Assembly (NCBI GenBank): GCA_022661535.1
Contig: JAKULF010000012.1
Span: 682,001 to 746,000, forward strand
Reading direction: 5' to 3'
Length of the DNA: 64,000 nucleotides
Source: Eutypa lata
Taxonomy: Eukaryota; Ascomycota; Sordariomycetes; Xylariales; Diatrypaceae
Shown here: piece after piece, positions 48,401 to 59,013 of the stretch
How positions within the stretch are numbered: the first letter of the stretch is position 1
Layout: the number at the start of each line of letters is the position of its first letter
The notes under the pieces: generated by a model
Databases searched by the model: none
What the model was told of the DNA's origin: nothing
What the model saw: only the letters and a program-made list of their open reading frames with translations
Position numbers and translations under genes: made by a program

Positions 48401-49134
48401 AAGTAATAACTTACCAAGAGACACGTCGATTTCAAGACACTTAAGTACTTGATATTGTTCGCTGCCTTTACAAGGGCCTATATATATAAACGTTAGCTCG
48501 TTTATTTGAGAGGCCAGTCTCCAAATCCCAATATTCTTTTCTCAAATTTGGAGGTAGAATTCTTCATCACGACTTACTTGTTTCAAGACTGAACCGCCTA
48601 AATCACAAGCGAGGAAGACAAACTTCGTGTTTATAGGCTTGACCCTATCATATTAATATCGCAATTATGGCTAAAGGACTGATATTCACAGGTTAGACAA
48701 ACCTCCGTTTTCTTGATGATCTCACTGGCATATTCGAGCAACCCCTTCGCTGAATCTTCAATTCCCGATCCAGTAGCTTCAGCTCCGACAATGCTAGCCG
48801 GGTCGACTTCGAACTCATTCACCGTCCCAGGAAGATCCAATCCTCTACTATTGAGCCAGGCAAATTCCCTGTTCAAGCCGTTGATGTTGATAATGCTGAT
48901 TAAGTCGCATCAGCAATCAATTGCACCTTCGATTCATTATACAACATACCTAATTTTACATCTGTCATCATAGTTTGAGACACTACTTTCAGTTGATGAG
49001 GCATCGTTACTCGGGGGACTTTTGTCAGAGTCAACTGGCTTTTGATCAAGACTATATTCGCTCTCCTCGTCGCTACTCATTGAATCATATTCAATTATTC
49101 TAGATCGTCGCGACTGGTTCCGAAAGCGGTCCAT
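42444..49134 (-). CDS. NLR-like protein: hydrolase-like domain, degenerate STAND core, ankyrin repeats, ZZ finger
   Basis: Eight minus-strand exons join in frame to 2044 aa: 48950-49134, 48703-48895, 48578-48637, 48415-48477, 48056-48292, 47856-47997, 42660-47785 and 42444-42572. Residues about 60-250 resemble the alpha/beta-hydrolase (SesB/PGAP1-like) N-domain of fungal NLRs, with FVFLACDLGGSVLKQ and IFFGTPHRSS; the nucleophile position is Asp138 instead of Ser. Residues about 320-740 align in order with a STAND/NACHT core, including a winged-helix block (WVTHAIRPLTVDELSFILS), but no Walker A or B motif is visible. About 20 divergent ankyrin repeats (about 1060-1925) follow. The last two exons build a ZZ zinc finger (YYCDSCSC, CCVDH, DLCFKC, two His). 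Known relatives sense non-self or trigger cell death; this role is inferred. The gene is head-to-head with the ankyrin-subtilisin gene. Small-exon borders are the least certain part. Confidence 0.8.
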
Positions 49135-49989
49135 ATTCTCAATACATAAAGTCGCTTATGCTGAATTGAAATGGATCGAGTCAAAGGACATCATGGGATA
49201 ATATTTTCGTACATATCATAGCATAAATATGTCAAGTCTAAGCTGGGGAGGTGTTAGAGTGCCAAAAGATCCCTCTGGCCGGGATTTGTTGTCGTGATTA
49301 TGAAGAAATTATGTCAAGGTACAACAATTTCGGATAATATGCACGGCTTTGAGCGAGGCTCTGCCTGAGACCTTAATATCAGGTATCTAGGTAGTAATTT
49401 GCCCCGCGTAAGACTTGACAGTAAGTATATTTACCGATATTAGTATGAGTGTATGTATACCTACCGTTAGAACTACTTCTACATACTTACCTTGGATGTA
49501 TATGAAACGGTATATATACTGAGTACAGTAGTCTACTTAATATCACGCTCGATTGAACATAATTCATAATGGTACATATATTTATCAATGTAATCGCGTG
49601 AGAAAGTAGCGGTGAAAACCGGTGTGTACTACAGAAGAATCGATGAACTATTGGTTTTTCGGTGAACGTGCATATTTCAGCTTGGAGTAGGTTACTCAAG
49701 AGTAGTTGGTGAGTAATATTGATTCTGCACTGCTACCACACTACCTTTCTGCAAGGCGCCGATTTCAGTATGGGGAGAAAATGCGAGGTTAGCACAGCAT
49801 AATTCATCCACAAGTACAAGTATTCTACTAGTCTGCATATTCGCAAGGAATAGGAGCCATAGCTAAAGTAAACCATTTCAGTAAAGTACATAACTGACCA
49901 TCAAGATACCAAGTCCATGTCGATCTAAACTCAGCTAACCTTATAGTTCTTATTCTTTACCACATTACACCACCTTAGTTTGTTTATAA
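49135..49989. promoter_or_regulatory. Shared divergent upstream region of the NLR-like and ankyrin-S8 genes
   Basis: These 855 bp separate the start codons of two divergently transcribed genes and contain no supported gene. The region is AT-rich with a TTTATAAA stretch right beside the plus-strand start. It may act as a bidirectional promoter; no specific operator is recognised. Confidence 0.5.
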
Positions 49990-52900
49990 ATGGCCATTAT
50001 GAGGGCATCTCCCCAGGACATATCAGCTAAAGTCAAATCCGAGATATCCCCAGGACTCAACAGGTCAAATACCGCACATACACAAGATAGGGGTGATGAT
50101 TATGATGGGGAAAGTTCTGACTCGGAGGGAGTGTCTGTATTTCGGTTAGGCGGGCTAAGACATGCCTATGCAGCAGCTAATGATCGGCCATCCATTGAGA
50201 AACTCCGCACAAAACTTTACACCGACATCGTAGCAGATCTCGAAGCTGGGAAATATAACGGTGAGTTGAAGATACAACACAAGTCAAGAATGGAGAAGTG
50301 TCTTCGCGACGATATTGGGCGACAACCAACCATACCACATTGGATAATGCACCGCGTTGAGAGCAACCCGGAGGCCTCGGAGACAGACTTTGAAGCTTGG
50401 ATAGAGCTTCTTAAATTAGCTCTGGAATGTGACCAGGAGTCTCTCATTGAACAAGACAAGTCAAACGATACACCCCTTCATTTAGCTCTTGCACTCTCCC
50501 CTGATGAATTGGAGCAGCTCGTGACCTGCATATGCGATAACACATCAGAAAAGATGATGAGAAAGGCACTTGATGTTACTAATAGCAATGGCGAAACATG
50601 TGTGCACCTTGCTGTAGCTAAAGAACCAAATATCGAACGGCGATTGGTGAAATTGGATATCGCGCGCCGCTTGGTGGGCTTAGCACGTCCCGATGCCTTG
50701 CTCAAAAGACGCCACGCTGAAGCTACTGGGAAAGAGCTGTCAGGGGGCGGGAACACTCCACTCCACGATGTCGTTGCGTATGAGCAATGCCTATATAATG
50801 AGCCCCAATGCCAAAAGAAAGAGGAGTGCGTCGATTGTTTACGCATAGAATATCAGGGCTGGAGGATACGTGATCATTTGCTCGGTGTGGTGGAGCTACT
50901 TGTATCAAAGAGTCCCAAGGTATTGATGTCTAAGAACGCAGCAGACCAGTCCCCCTATTTGTACCACTCATCTACGCATCCATCTTTACCAAAAAGACCT
51001 GAAAATAGGGACACCAAGAACGAGCGCATTAAAAAGCAGCTACATGGCCAAGTTCCTCGAGTGTATGGGGTGTCGACGCCGCAGAATCATGAAGATGTGG
51101 AAAATTCAGGAAATCCTCTTTCAGGAGACATAAAATTGGATTCGACACCTAACTCGGGTAGAGTTGGCGGCTTAGGAAATGGCATCAGCGACAAAACCAA
51201 AGGGAGCCAGACAGTAGCTAGCGATCCTTGGCCCGCTATTTCTGCAATTTCGCAGAAAGCGAAGGAAGGATTGATGCTTCCTCCACACATTGTCAAGTGT
51301 GGGATGACCCCGTCAAGCAAAATAGCTGATGAAGTAAGAGAATACCTCTTCGAATGTTCGTTTCTTCCAGGGGGCTTTGCGGGGGCATGCAAATGTCTTT
51401 TTGGTGATAGACGTGGTAAGTAACGTGAACTCTAGAAGCTCTTCTATTGACAGCAGCTAATAGTTCATATTTCACCCATAGATAAAGACTACAAAGATCC
51501 CATCTTCCGCCCCGGTCATGCCTTAGGTAGCGGCGAAGATAGCTATTACGAATCTATTCTCGATCCTCCTTCAATCATGTCACAGGTAGAGCTGACTGTG
51601 CCTGTTACTGAACCGGTCAAGGAGGATTGGGAAATGTTTTCGGTCGAAGAAAGGCAACAAAAATGCCGAATCCAATGGGAAGATGACATGGACTCTTTGA
51701 AGAGCGTCTTTGACTTGATCCGGAAGAAGAAGGTAGTGAAAATCCTGAAGCTAACTGTCCACGATTGGCCCAAAAGACCTTGCAGTGATGAGGTCATTGA
51801 GGAATGTTTGAGAGGGTTTGATGTCAGGTACCTCGACTGGATAAAGGATGACCTGTCCATTGATATGGTGCTCAATGCAGCCCCTAGAGTTGTCGAGCTG
51901 TCGCTCTATTCCAGCAGCAGCAATGCCGTTCTTCAAGGTTGGGCAGCGAGCAACGGAATTTGCAACTTGAAACAGGTATGAACCATCTCTTCTACTCTGT
52001 ATAACATAGTTCCCTCCGGTGTACTCCGCCTTTTACAGTCAATTTTGTATCCTAGTCACTGGAGATTAACACATGCACATATTGAATAGATGGCAAAGCT
52101 TTACCTGGATGCTCGAAAGGTGAGTTATGCTCCATACAATAGTAGTCGTCTTACCCAATTATTACTAACTACATCGAAAAAGGACATGGAATCCTACGAG
52201 TGTTATATTAGAAAGGTAGAAGTATTCTCTCGAGAGCTGAGACGAAATGTTATTGCAGTACGAAATAAGCTATATCTTCGATCCGAGAGCAGCAATATAC
52301 AGAACCAATTAGAATACGAGAAGATCCAGCGGAAGTACAACCAGGCAGAGCTAATGATCATCGATAAGATAAGACACGACATGATAGTAAAGCGCAATAA
52401 ATATCTGACTAAATCCGCCACGAAGCCGAACAACAAGCTTGAAGGGTATGCTTCACGTATCAAAGAATGTGACCGATATACAGAAGATAGCAAGAAAAAT
52501 GATGGTCATTCTCAACAAAGAATTCAAGAACTCTCACAAAAAGCCGTGACCACCGCAAATGAGATAGATGATTTATATCGAGAAATCGAGGAAGGTCAAA
52601 TGCAGGCACTAGTCATGCGTTTTGAAAAACCAGCTACTAGGGTATCGACAATAGTGCCTTCGAGGGACGAGGAGAGAAAAGCTAATGGTGATTTATCATC
52701 AACATCCCTTTTGTTCCCAGAAATAAGGATCGAACAACTCCCAAGCATATTCACAGTTCACGGTGGATACGTAACGTCGAGACTAGATACTGTTGCCAAG
52801 ATCGAAGAGAGGCCAAGGGGAGAGGATGATGGAGACATTCCTATCCTCTTGGAAGACAGCGAGGATAGCAGTACACCAACGTGAGTGTCTAGTCAATACC

Positions 52901-53951
52901 GGCGCTTTGTACATTTCAACTAATGGTCCACCATAACATTCCAGTCGGCAGCATCGTTGGCTAAAAAACGTGAAAGAATTTCTCAACAAGTATCTCAGGA
53001 TCAGTGATAATCCTGGATCAAGCCCCGCGGACTTTAATGTCAAAGTAGCGCTTATCGACGATGGCGTGGATGCCAATTTCGACGAACTAAGGGGTGTCAT
53101 CCATGCTAAGGGGTGGCCACAAGGAGGGCCCACCAGCACCGAATATCCATTCTATCATTCAGCCACAGGCCATGGCACTGAAATGGCGAAATTGATTCAA
53201 ATGATGTGTCCGAAGGTTCAACTATACGTAGCAAAGCTTGGCGCATGGTCGGATGAAGAAAGGGTCAATCGCTTGGGCAAGGAATCCACAGCAAAAAACG
53301 CGAAGGATGTATGTTTCTCTCCTGTGACTTGCATTCAAATTATCTAACTGTACGTAGGCAGTTAAGTGGGCTATTGAGCAGAATGTACACATCATATCTA
53401 TGAGTTGGAGTCTAATCCGCAATGAGGGGAAAGATGAATCGCCATCAAACGTCGAGCAAATTCGACTCTTGGATGAACAGATTCAGGAGGCAGCTCGCAG
53501 TGGTATTATAATGTACTGTGCAGCCGCTGATGAGGGACTATACGGAAGTAACAAGGAGCTCTATCCGAGACAAGCAGATACAGATCATATCAAAGCTGTG
53601 GGATCGGCGTTGGAGAACGGCCAGCAGTCCAACTTCGTCAATGCCTCTCAGGTACACTACTTGTTTCCGGGCGAAGACATTAACGAGCTGAATAATCGCA
53701 GGGGTAGCTCTGCTGCGACTGCTATTGCATCGGGTTTGGCAGCATTGCTCATATGGTGCTTCAAACAACGCAGGGGGGATACGGGATTCAAGAAAATCGC
53801 TCACCCGAGGGAAATGCACTACCTTTTCAACAAGTTGAAAGCAAAGGGGTCTAAATGGGTCGATGCTACAAAGGTGTTTAAAGAGGGGAACGATGTTGAG
53901 GGTGTTGTTAAATACTGCGAAAGGGTGCTGGAGACGATGGATCTGAATTGA
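49990..53951 (+). CDS. Ankyrin, coiled-coil and subtilisin (S8) serine-protease protein
   Basis: Six exons, 49990-51415, 51482-51975, 52090-52119, 52183-52880, 52945-53308 and 53358-53951, join in frame to 1201 aa. Ankyrin-like units lie near residues 160-260 (DTPLHLALAL, ETCVHLAVAK, NTPLHDVVAY). A conserved middle block (about 500-650; VKILKLTVHDW, VELSLYSSSSNAVLQGW) and a charged coiled coil (about 651-795) follow. The C-terminal protease domain has the subtilisin triad in order: Asp921 in VALIDDGVD, His959 in GHGTEMA, and Ser1122 in GSSAATAIASG. There is no signal peptide, so it is an intracellular subtilase. The usual oxyanion-hole Asn segment reads CAAADEG, lacking Asn. S8 domains serve as effectors in fungal NLR systems, and the divergent NLR-like neighbour fits that. 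Intron 3 is 63 nt without stops, so read-through would also keep frame. Confidence 0.85.
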
Positions 53952-54147
53952 TGGTCTCTGTATACTACCGTTTTGGTTATTTCAGCTTAGTTCACTATAA
54001 TTGTATTCTAAAACAAATAAGTTCTATTGCATAATAATCCAAGCGTTGTTTTGCTATGGATCAGGGATGAAAAATAGGGGCATTTTCTCAAATCTGCATT
54101 AGAAAGAGTAATTGAGAAGGACTAGTGTAAGACAACCACTGCTTTGC

Positions 54148-55128
54148 TCATTCGGCCTCGTCGGCGACAATCTCATTAACCTCTTCTTCTCCCCCCCGTG
54201 AGCTTGCCGGCAATGGCTCCAAGGAGATGAGCTGGAACTCTCTGTTCAGTGCAACACTCGCTAGGTCGGATGGGGGGAAGTTCGGGTGCGTCATGGAAAT
54301 CTGGGGATCGAAAACCACAGGCTGATCCTTTGGAAGCCGCCCAGTCGCCTTCAGAAGCGTCTCCTTAAAGTCATGGAAAGGAGACACGCGATAGGAGACG
54401 TTGACGGTGCCAAGGAACTGGCCGTCGTCCTTCGGGCGTCTCTTGAGTAGGACTGCAGTGCGCAGGAACGCTGGCACTCCACTACGCTGCGACGCGTTCT
54501 CTAGCATCACCCAGCGCGCCGCATTAGGTCGGTTATGCCCCGAGCCCACAGCGACCCGATTGCCGCTGACCTGGATAGCATCGGTTACCTCGGTGCAGTC
54601 ACCGCGCTCCCAGTAGTACTTGGGTCCGGCATTGACGTACTGTCCGAAGGAAACCACCAAGTCCAGCTCCAATTGGCTCTTCTCGGTGACTTGGTGCGTC
54701 GTCCTGTGGTACCAAGAGGTGCCGTCAGGCGCGATAGCGACCACCTCCGGGTCCCAGTGTGTCTTACCAACCCCGCGCGTTCGCAGCCGCTGCGCTTCTG
54801 GCTCGGCCTCCCGACGGGTCCCGTGCGCCGCGAACGACACCTCGATCGTAACTTCACGAAATCGCTTATTGAGCTGTAGTCGCTCCGTGCTCCATTCGAA
54901 GATAACAAGGGTGTAGGGGACCTTGCTTCCTATGCTCTCGAAGCCGTGAACGACCAACGGCATGCGGCCCTTCACGGCCATCTTGGCAGCACTACCTTCT
55001 CGGTCGATACCGGTCGTCCATTCGCGATGGGGAATCGGATCCCCATTCTCGTCGTACTCATTGTTGAGGCGGAACCTAGCCTCTTCCGAGTTAACCTCGC
55101 CGAGGACAATATCGAATTCGCGAGTCAT
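54148..55128 (-). CDS. Hypothetical protein, 326 aa, convergent with the S8 protease gene
   Basis: A single-exon frame from ATG to stop encodes a soluble protein without signal peptide or membrane segment. It appears beta-rich in its middle (YTLVIFEWSTERLQL, FREVTIEVSFAAHG, GTVNVSYRVSPF). A C-terminal block FDPQISMTHPNFPPSDLASV is followed by FQLISLEPLP and an acidic tail. I do not recognise a named domain; the composition and GC-rich codons support a genuine gene. Its 3' end faces the S8 protease gene across 196 bp. That placement beside two immune-like genes is suggestive but does not assign a role. Confidence 0.7.
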   Translation of the reverse strand: MTREFDIVLGEVNSEEARFRLNNEYDENGDPIPHREWTTGIDREGSAAKMAVKGRMPLVVHGFESIGSKVPYTLVIFEWSTERLQLNKRFREVTIEVSFAAHGTRREAEPEAQRLRTRGVGKTHWDPEVVAIAPDGTSWYHRTTHQVTEKSQLELDLVVSFGQYVNAGPKYYWERGDCTEVTDAIQVSGNRVAVGSGHNRPNAARWVMLENASQRSGVPAFLRTAVLLKRRPKDDGQFLGTVNVSYRVSPFHDFKETLLKATGRLPKDQPVVFDPQISMTHPNFPPSDLASVALNREFQLISLEPLPASSRGGEEEVNEIVADEAE

Positions 55129-56000
55129 GTCGAATTATGGTATCAGAGTATGTAGGTGAAGTTGGTAGCAGTGAACAATCAAGACCAGAAGGGGAACCGA
55201 AATACAAGCTAATCAGTAACCGTAATAGCGTTCTCAGGGATGGGATGGTAATGTTTTATTCTTATTTTTACATTCAGTAAAGATGTACCTACATGTACCC
55301 AGGCTGTAAACTGTTTATCTAACTGCAGGCTGGCACCCTGCAGAACAATAAGTTGTACATATTTCTAGCAAGCATATAAATGGGGAAATAAACCGCGAAG
55401 AGGACTGCGGCATAGTTGTTCAGCTCTCCTGCAAGAGTACGTGGGTTGTTACATGGAGAACTTTATGGCTGCATGACAACAAATCAAATAAAGGTACAAG
55501 TATTTGGTGTAGCACCTACCTGAAACATCCACAGCTCAATATGAATATCAAGTACGCCGTTCATGTATTTGACTTGCTGCACGCAGTCACCGAAGTCCAG
55601 TTCTCTTACGGGCCCTGTTAAGAAGCCCGGGAGGTTTATTTTTAATAGATAAATTAGCATTAAATTCCACTCCAAGTTTTTAAGAGTTATGCTTTTCCCT
55701 TTGGCTAGGTATTACATAATGATGGTCTTAACTCCCACAAAGCATTGGTGAGCTGATCAATAGAAAGATATAGAATGACGGTACAGTAGTTCCTAGGTCA
55801 TCGCAAATTGAATGCGCTTGTACGGTAGATGTGGCATACGAGTTTTCAATTTGAGCTATATTTCCTATAATTCAACTTGTATATCATCCTGGAAATGGTT
55901 AAGAACCGCAAAGTTATAAGGTCTTCACCTAGGGATAGGAGCTTCCCCATATGTCATATATAGCTTGTCAAAAGGACAGTCCTAATACATCTCATACTGA
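55129..56000. other. Intergenic region with a possible orphan exon
   Basis: Minus-strand bases 55504-55618 read as an exon-like piece (GPVRELDFGDCVQQVKYMNGV...HIELWMFQ) between a cttcttaacag-type acceptor and a CAG|GTAGGT donor. I could not join it to neighbours in frame. It is either a remnant or part of an unresolved gene. Nothing else is seen. Confidence 0.4.
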
Positions 56001-57061
56001 TTACAAAGAACAGAGATAGGTTTTTAGAAAGTCCGCCTGCACTGATGCATTCTTCTCAAAGAGGGGTCCAGAGTAGGCATCGAAATGACCACCTGGAAGA
56101 ATATTGAGACGTTTCGGCTCAAGAGCGCGCGCGTACGCTTTAAGAGCTATGTCGGTCGGAGTGAGGACATCGTTTGAAGCCACAGTCATGAGAAGAGGCG
56201 TTGGCGAGATGCGATGGATGAGTGACGCTGGCAAGTACTCGCGCATAGCCTCGATCCTAATTGCACCAAGTTACTTCTTTCTAGCACTTCCGATTATTTA
56301 GTAACTATGTTCACGAGAGCTAGACACTTACGACTTAACGGTAACCTCGTTCTTCCAACTCGTTTTTCCTTGCCAAGACGAGAAGAACTCGTAGCTCCCC
56401 GCCCCTGGGAGAGCGGCCGGGTTGAATGGCTCCGCGGAGACCACCGGCATCATTCCAGCAGGCTTTCCTGAAGCCCGGGCATGTCGATCTTTAATTTGTC
56501 AAGTTAGCAAAGCACTACACATTAGCTACATAATATCAGTACAGTCTACCGCATACCGCCTTGGAACATCTTGTTGAGGCCGTCAACAAGGTCAGCCCGA
56601 ATCAGACGATGGAAATTCTCCCACCCGTCGACCAGGGGAGCCTGGCTCAAGACCACCTTGACTCGCCGGTCGGCTGCCGCAAGCCACAGGACATGACCGC
56701 CACTATACGAGCTGCCCCATATGCCGATCTTGTCGGGGTCGGCCTGGGGCAAGGTCTGCGCATAGGTGATGGCGTCAGAAAAGTCGCTTCTCTGCACAGG
56801 AGGTATGATCTCCTGTCGTGGTTGCCCTTCCTTGGTGTCGCTGTCCCCGAAACCGCGGTTGTCGTACACGAGACAGACGATGGGGAGGTTGCTCGTGAAG
56901 TATTCCGCAAATGTGTTCAGGTCCATCTCCTTCAGGGCGGAGAACCCGTGGGACATGACCAAGCAGGGGAGACGGCCTGAACTGCTGCCTTCTGGCGTGT
57001 ATAGCCAGCCCCGCAGTGTAACATCGTCGGCGGTCTTGAATTCGATGTTCTGACGAGGCAT
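56001..57061 (-). CDS. Alpha/beta hydrolase (dienelactone-hydrolase/S15-like superfamily)
   Basis: Three exons on the minus strand, 56557-57061, 56332-56488 and 56001-56256, join in frame to 305 aa. Motifs in order are: strand and oxyanion turn LVMSHGFSALKEMD, VYDNRGFGDSD, nucleophile elbow GIWGSSYSGGHVL, acid region TVASNDVLTP, and catalytic His in LPGGHFDAY. There is no signal peptide, so it is probably cytosolic. Fungal members of this subgroup hydrolyse esters or thioesters and are often found in secondary-metabolite clusters, but no cluster enzymes are seen nearby and the substrate is unknown. The start codon is the first ATG, directly before the conserved beta strand PRQNIEFKTADDVTLRGWLY. 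Confidence 0.88.
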
Positions 57062-57891
57062 GATCGGAGGAGAAGGAATGTAAGGTTGAGAATGAATTTT
57101 AGGAAATGGGCGGATAGATACAAGTGCTATTCCAAGTAGTTATTGGACACACCGCTCTAGGAGAGTGTGTGTGTAAATCTAGAATTCAGAATGGCGAATT
57201 GTCATCTATTTATCTTTACGAGGTACGCTCGACTAGTGATCATTGCATCCCTTCTTTGATCATCTGAAATATCCCCGCACCATTTAACTGGCCATTCAGA
57301 ACCCAGATCTTCATGCATCCTCCGACGCCAACCAATGTGCAGAATCCTTGGAAAAGCCAGGCAGTATTTGATAGGTGAATATTTTACGTAGGGATAAGTA
57401 TCTGTGTACCCCTTTTCATAGTCGGTTCACAGTCGGTCGCCCATGATCAACTTACTCCATTATTCTTTCACTGTATCTTCTAATGTATCAGCAATCATAG
57501 TGGACATATATCTTTCAATTTACGTGATTTATATAGCCAAGTATGCCTCCTTCGTAAGTAGACGATGCCACCACTAAAGCTATCCTACGGAGTATTTGGC
57601 TACATTAGGCTACTATAATGAAACAAATCTTTTCTACGTAGCCTAAGTTCGATTTCGGAGTGGACTTGAGATCTTCGCAGTACTGTTCAACCAGTTAGCT
57701 TCGTCTTCTATCACCCTACACAGTATGCTACATTGATAGTGCATCATTTCCCCCATTCAACCACCTGAGAGTACGGTATTCTAGTCTGGGGCTAACCATG
57801 ATCAGTCTCGTTTGATGGTTACACAATATTCCGAGCGACCGAGTGTCCAAGCCTCCAAAAGTCCGACCTGTTCGGTGCCTCGTGCAGAAAT
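57062..57891. other. Intergenic region
   Basis: No gene is supported. It includes the upstream region of the alpha/beta hydrolase gene. The sequence is AT-rich and unremarkable. Confidence 0.6.
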
Positions 57892-58512
57892 TCAATGACT
57901 TCCTGTTTCTTCCGGCCAGTGGGTTCTATCCCAGAGATCTAGGTCAGTATCTCCTAAAGCCTGTAGGCGGAGTACTCGCTTTAGGAAGAGTAACATGGCC
58001 GATACCATTGATAAGCGATTGTGTTCGTGCTCTCCAGCCAGAGTTAGCGCCGTGTCTAGCAACGCTCTCACTTTAGGCGCATCGACGTCCCGTCCAAGGC
58101 ACTGACACCGTTCAGGATGCGGATGTTGAAAATCCACCTCGATGTTACTATCCTTCTGCGAGGTTGGCATTATCCGGAAACCGGAGCTACACCCAGAAAT
58201 GGGGTTATCTACTCGGTATAACTTTACTTCGTTTATTGTGCTTACGCTAATATGTCCATGCTTCTGTGTCTTGCCAGCCAGAAGCTGGTCTCTCTCCTCT
58301 GTAACTGTTGCTAAAGATCCAGTTAACGTTTCGTTCTTGCGGCGTAGGTTTACTACGATTTTGCTGTTATTAGTAGAAGCATTACGCGCCTCTGCAGACG
58401 TTTGTGTGGCTTTATCTGAACTTGCGGCATGAAGGCCGGTAATAAAGACTTCAAAAATAGGGGCTGTTTGTGTACCCTGGTGAGTAGTGTTGTTTTCTCT
58501 TTGTTGTGTCAT
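57892..58512 (-). CDS. Hypothetical protein, 206 aa, with short coiled coil
   Basis: An uninterrupted frame starts at the first true ATG (MTQQRENNTT). It is hydrophilic, with a probable coiled coil (LRRKNETLTGSLATVTEERD) near residues 60-80 and a His/Cys cluster (FQHPHPERCQCLGRD) near residue 130. The Leu-rich C-terminal helix region (VSAMLLFLKRVLRLQAL) is followed by an acidic end. No domain is recognised. The balanced composition makes a real gene more likely than chance, but there is no homology evidence. Confidence 0.42.
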   Translation of the reverse strand: MTQQRENNTTHQGTQTAPIFEVFITGLHAASSDKATQTSAEARNASTNNSKIVVNLRRKNETLTGSLATVTEERDQLLAGKTQKHGHISVSTINEVKLYRVDNPISGCSSGFRIMPTSQKDSNIEVDFQHPHPERCQCLGRDVDAPKVRALLDTALTLAGEHEHNRLSMVSAMLLFLKRVLRLQALGDTDLDLWDRTHWPEETGSH

Positions 58513-59013
58513 ATTTAGTACACGAATTTCTTTGATGCTAACTATGCCGTGTTTGAAGTTGATTCGTAGGTACAAGATAAAATTATAGATTGATATTCAT
58601 TATTTCTTTGTACCCCTTGTTACTTTAAGTACTTATTTAGAACATGTGTCCTTGTTCTTAGAATAGGTGATCGTTGGGAAAGTATAAGGTTGTTCTCAAG
58701 TTATCAAGTTACAACACATATTCTATGTCTTTGGTTACAGTGAATCTGTGGTAACACTCGAAACTTGATGTCTATCAACTAATGCGATTAGGTGTTTCGA
58801 TACCCCATGAATAAGACTTGAGGGGTCATCAATAGACTTAGACACGGTCGATGTTTAACACAGAATAGCCTATACTATGAGATATATAAGTAATACTGCT
58901 TCTTAATATTGGTAGATCTGATCTTTACAACACATAGTAGCCTCTTTTGACCTCTGCAAGTCTAATTATACTGAATATTCTAGATAATCATCTCACAGCG
59001 CATGAACTTTAAA
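58513..59013. other. AT-rich intergenic region
   Basis: About 500 bp with no gene seen, between the hypothetical gene and the 3' end of the secreted-protein gene. Confidence 0.65.
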
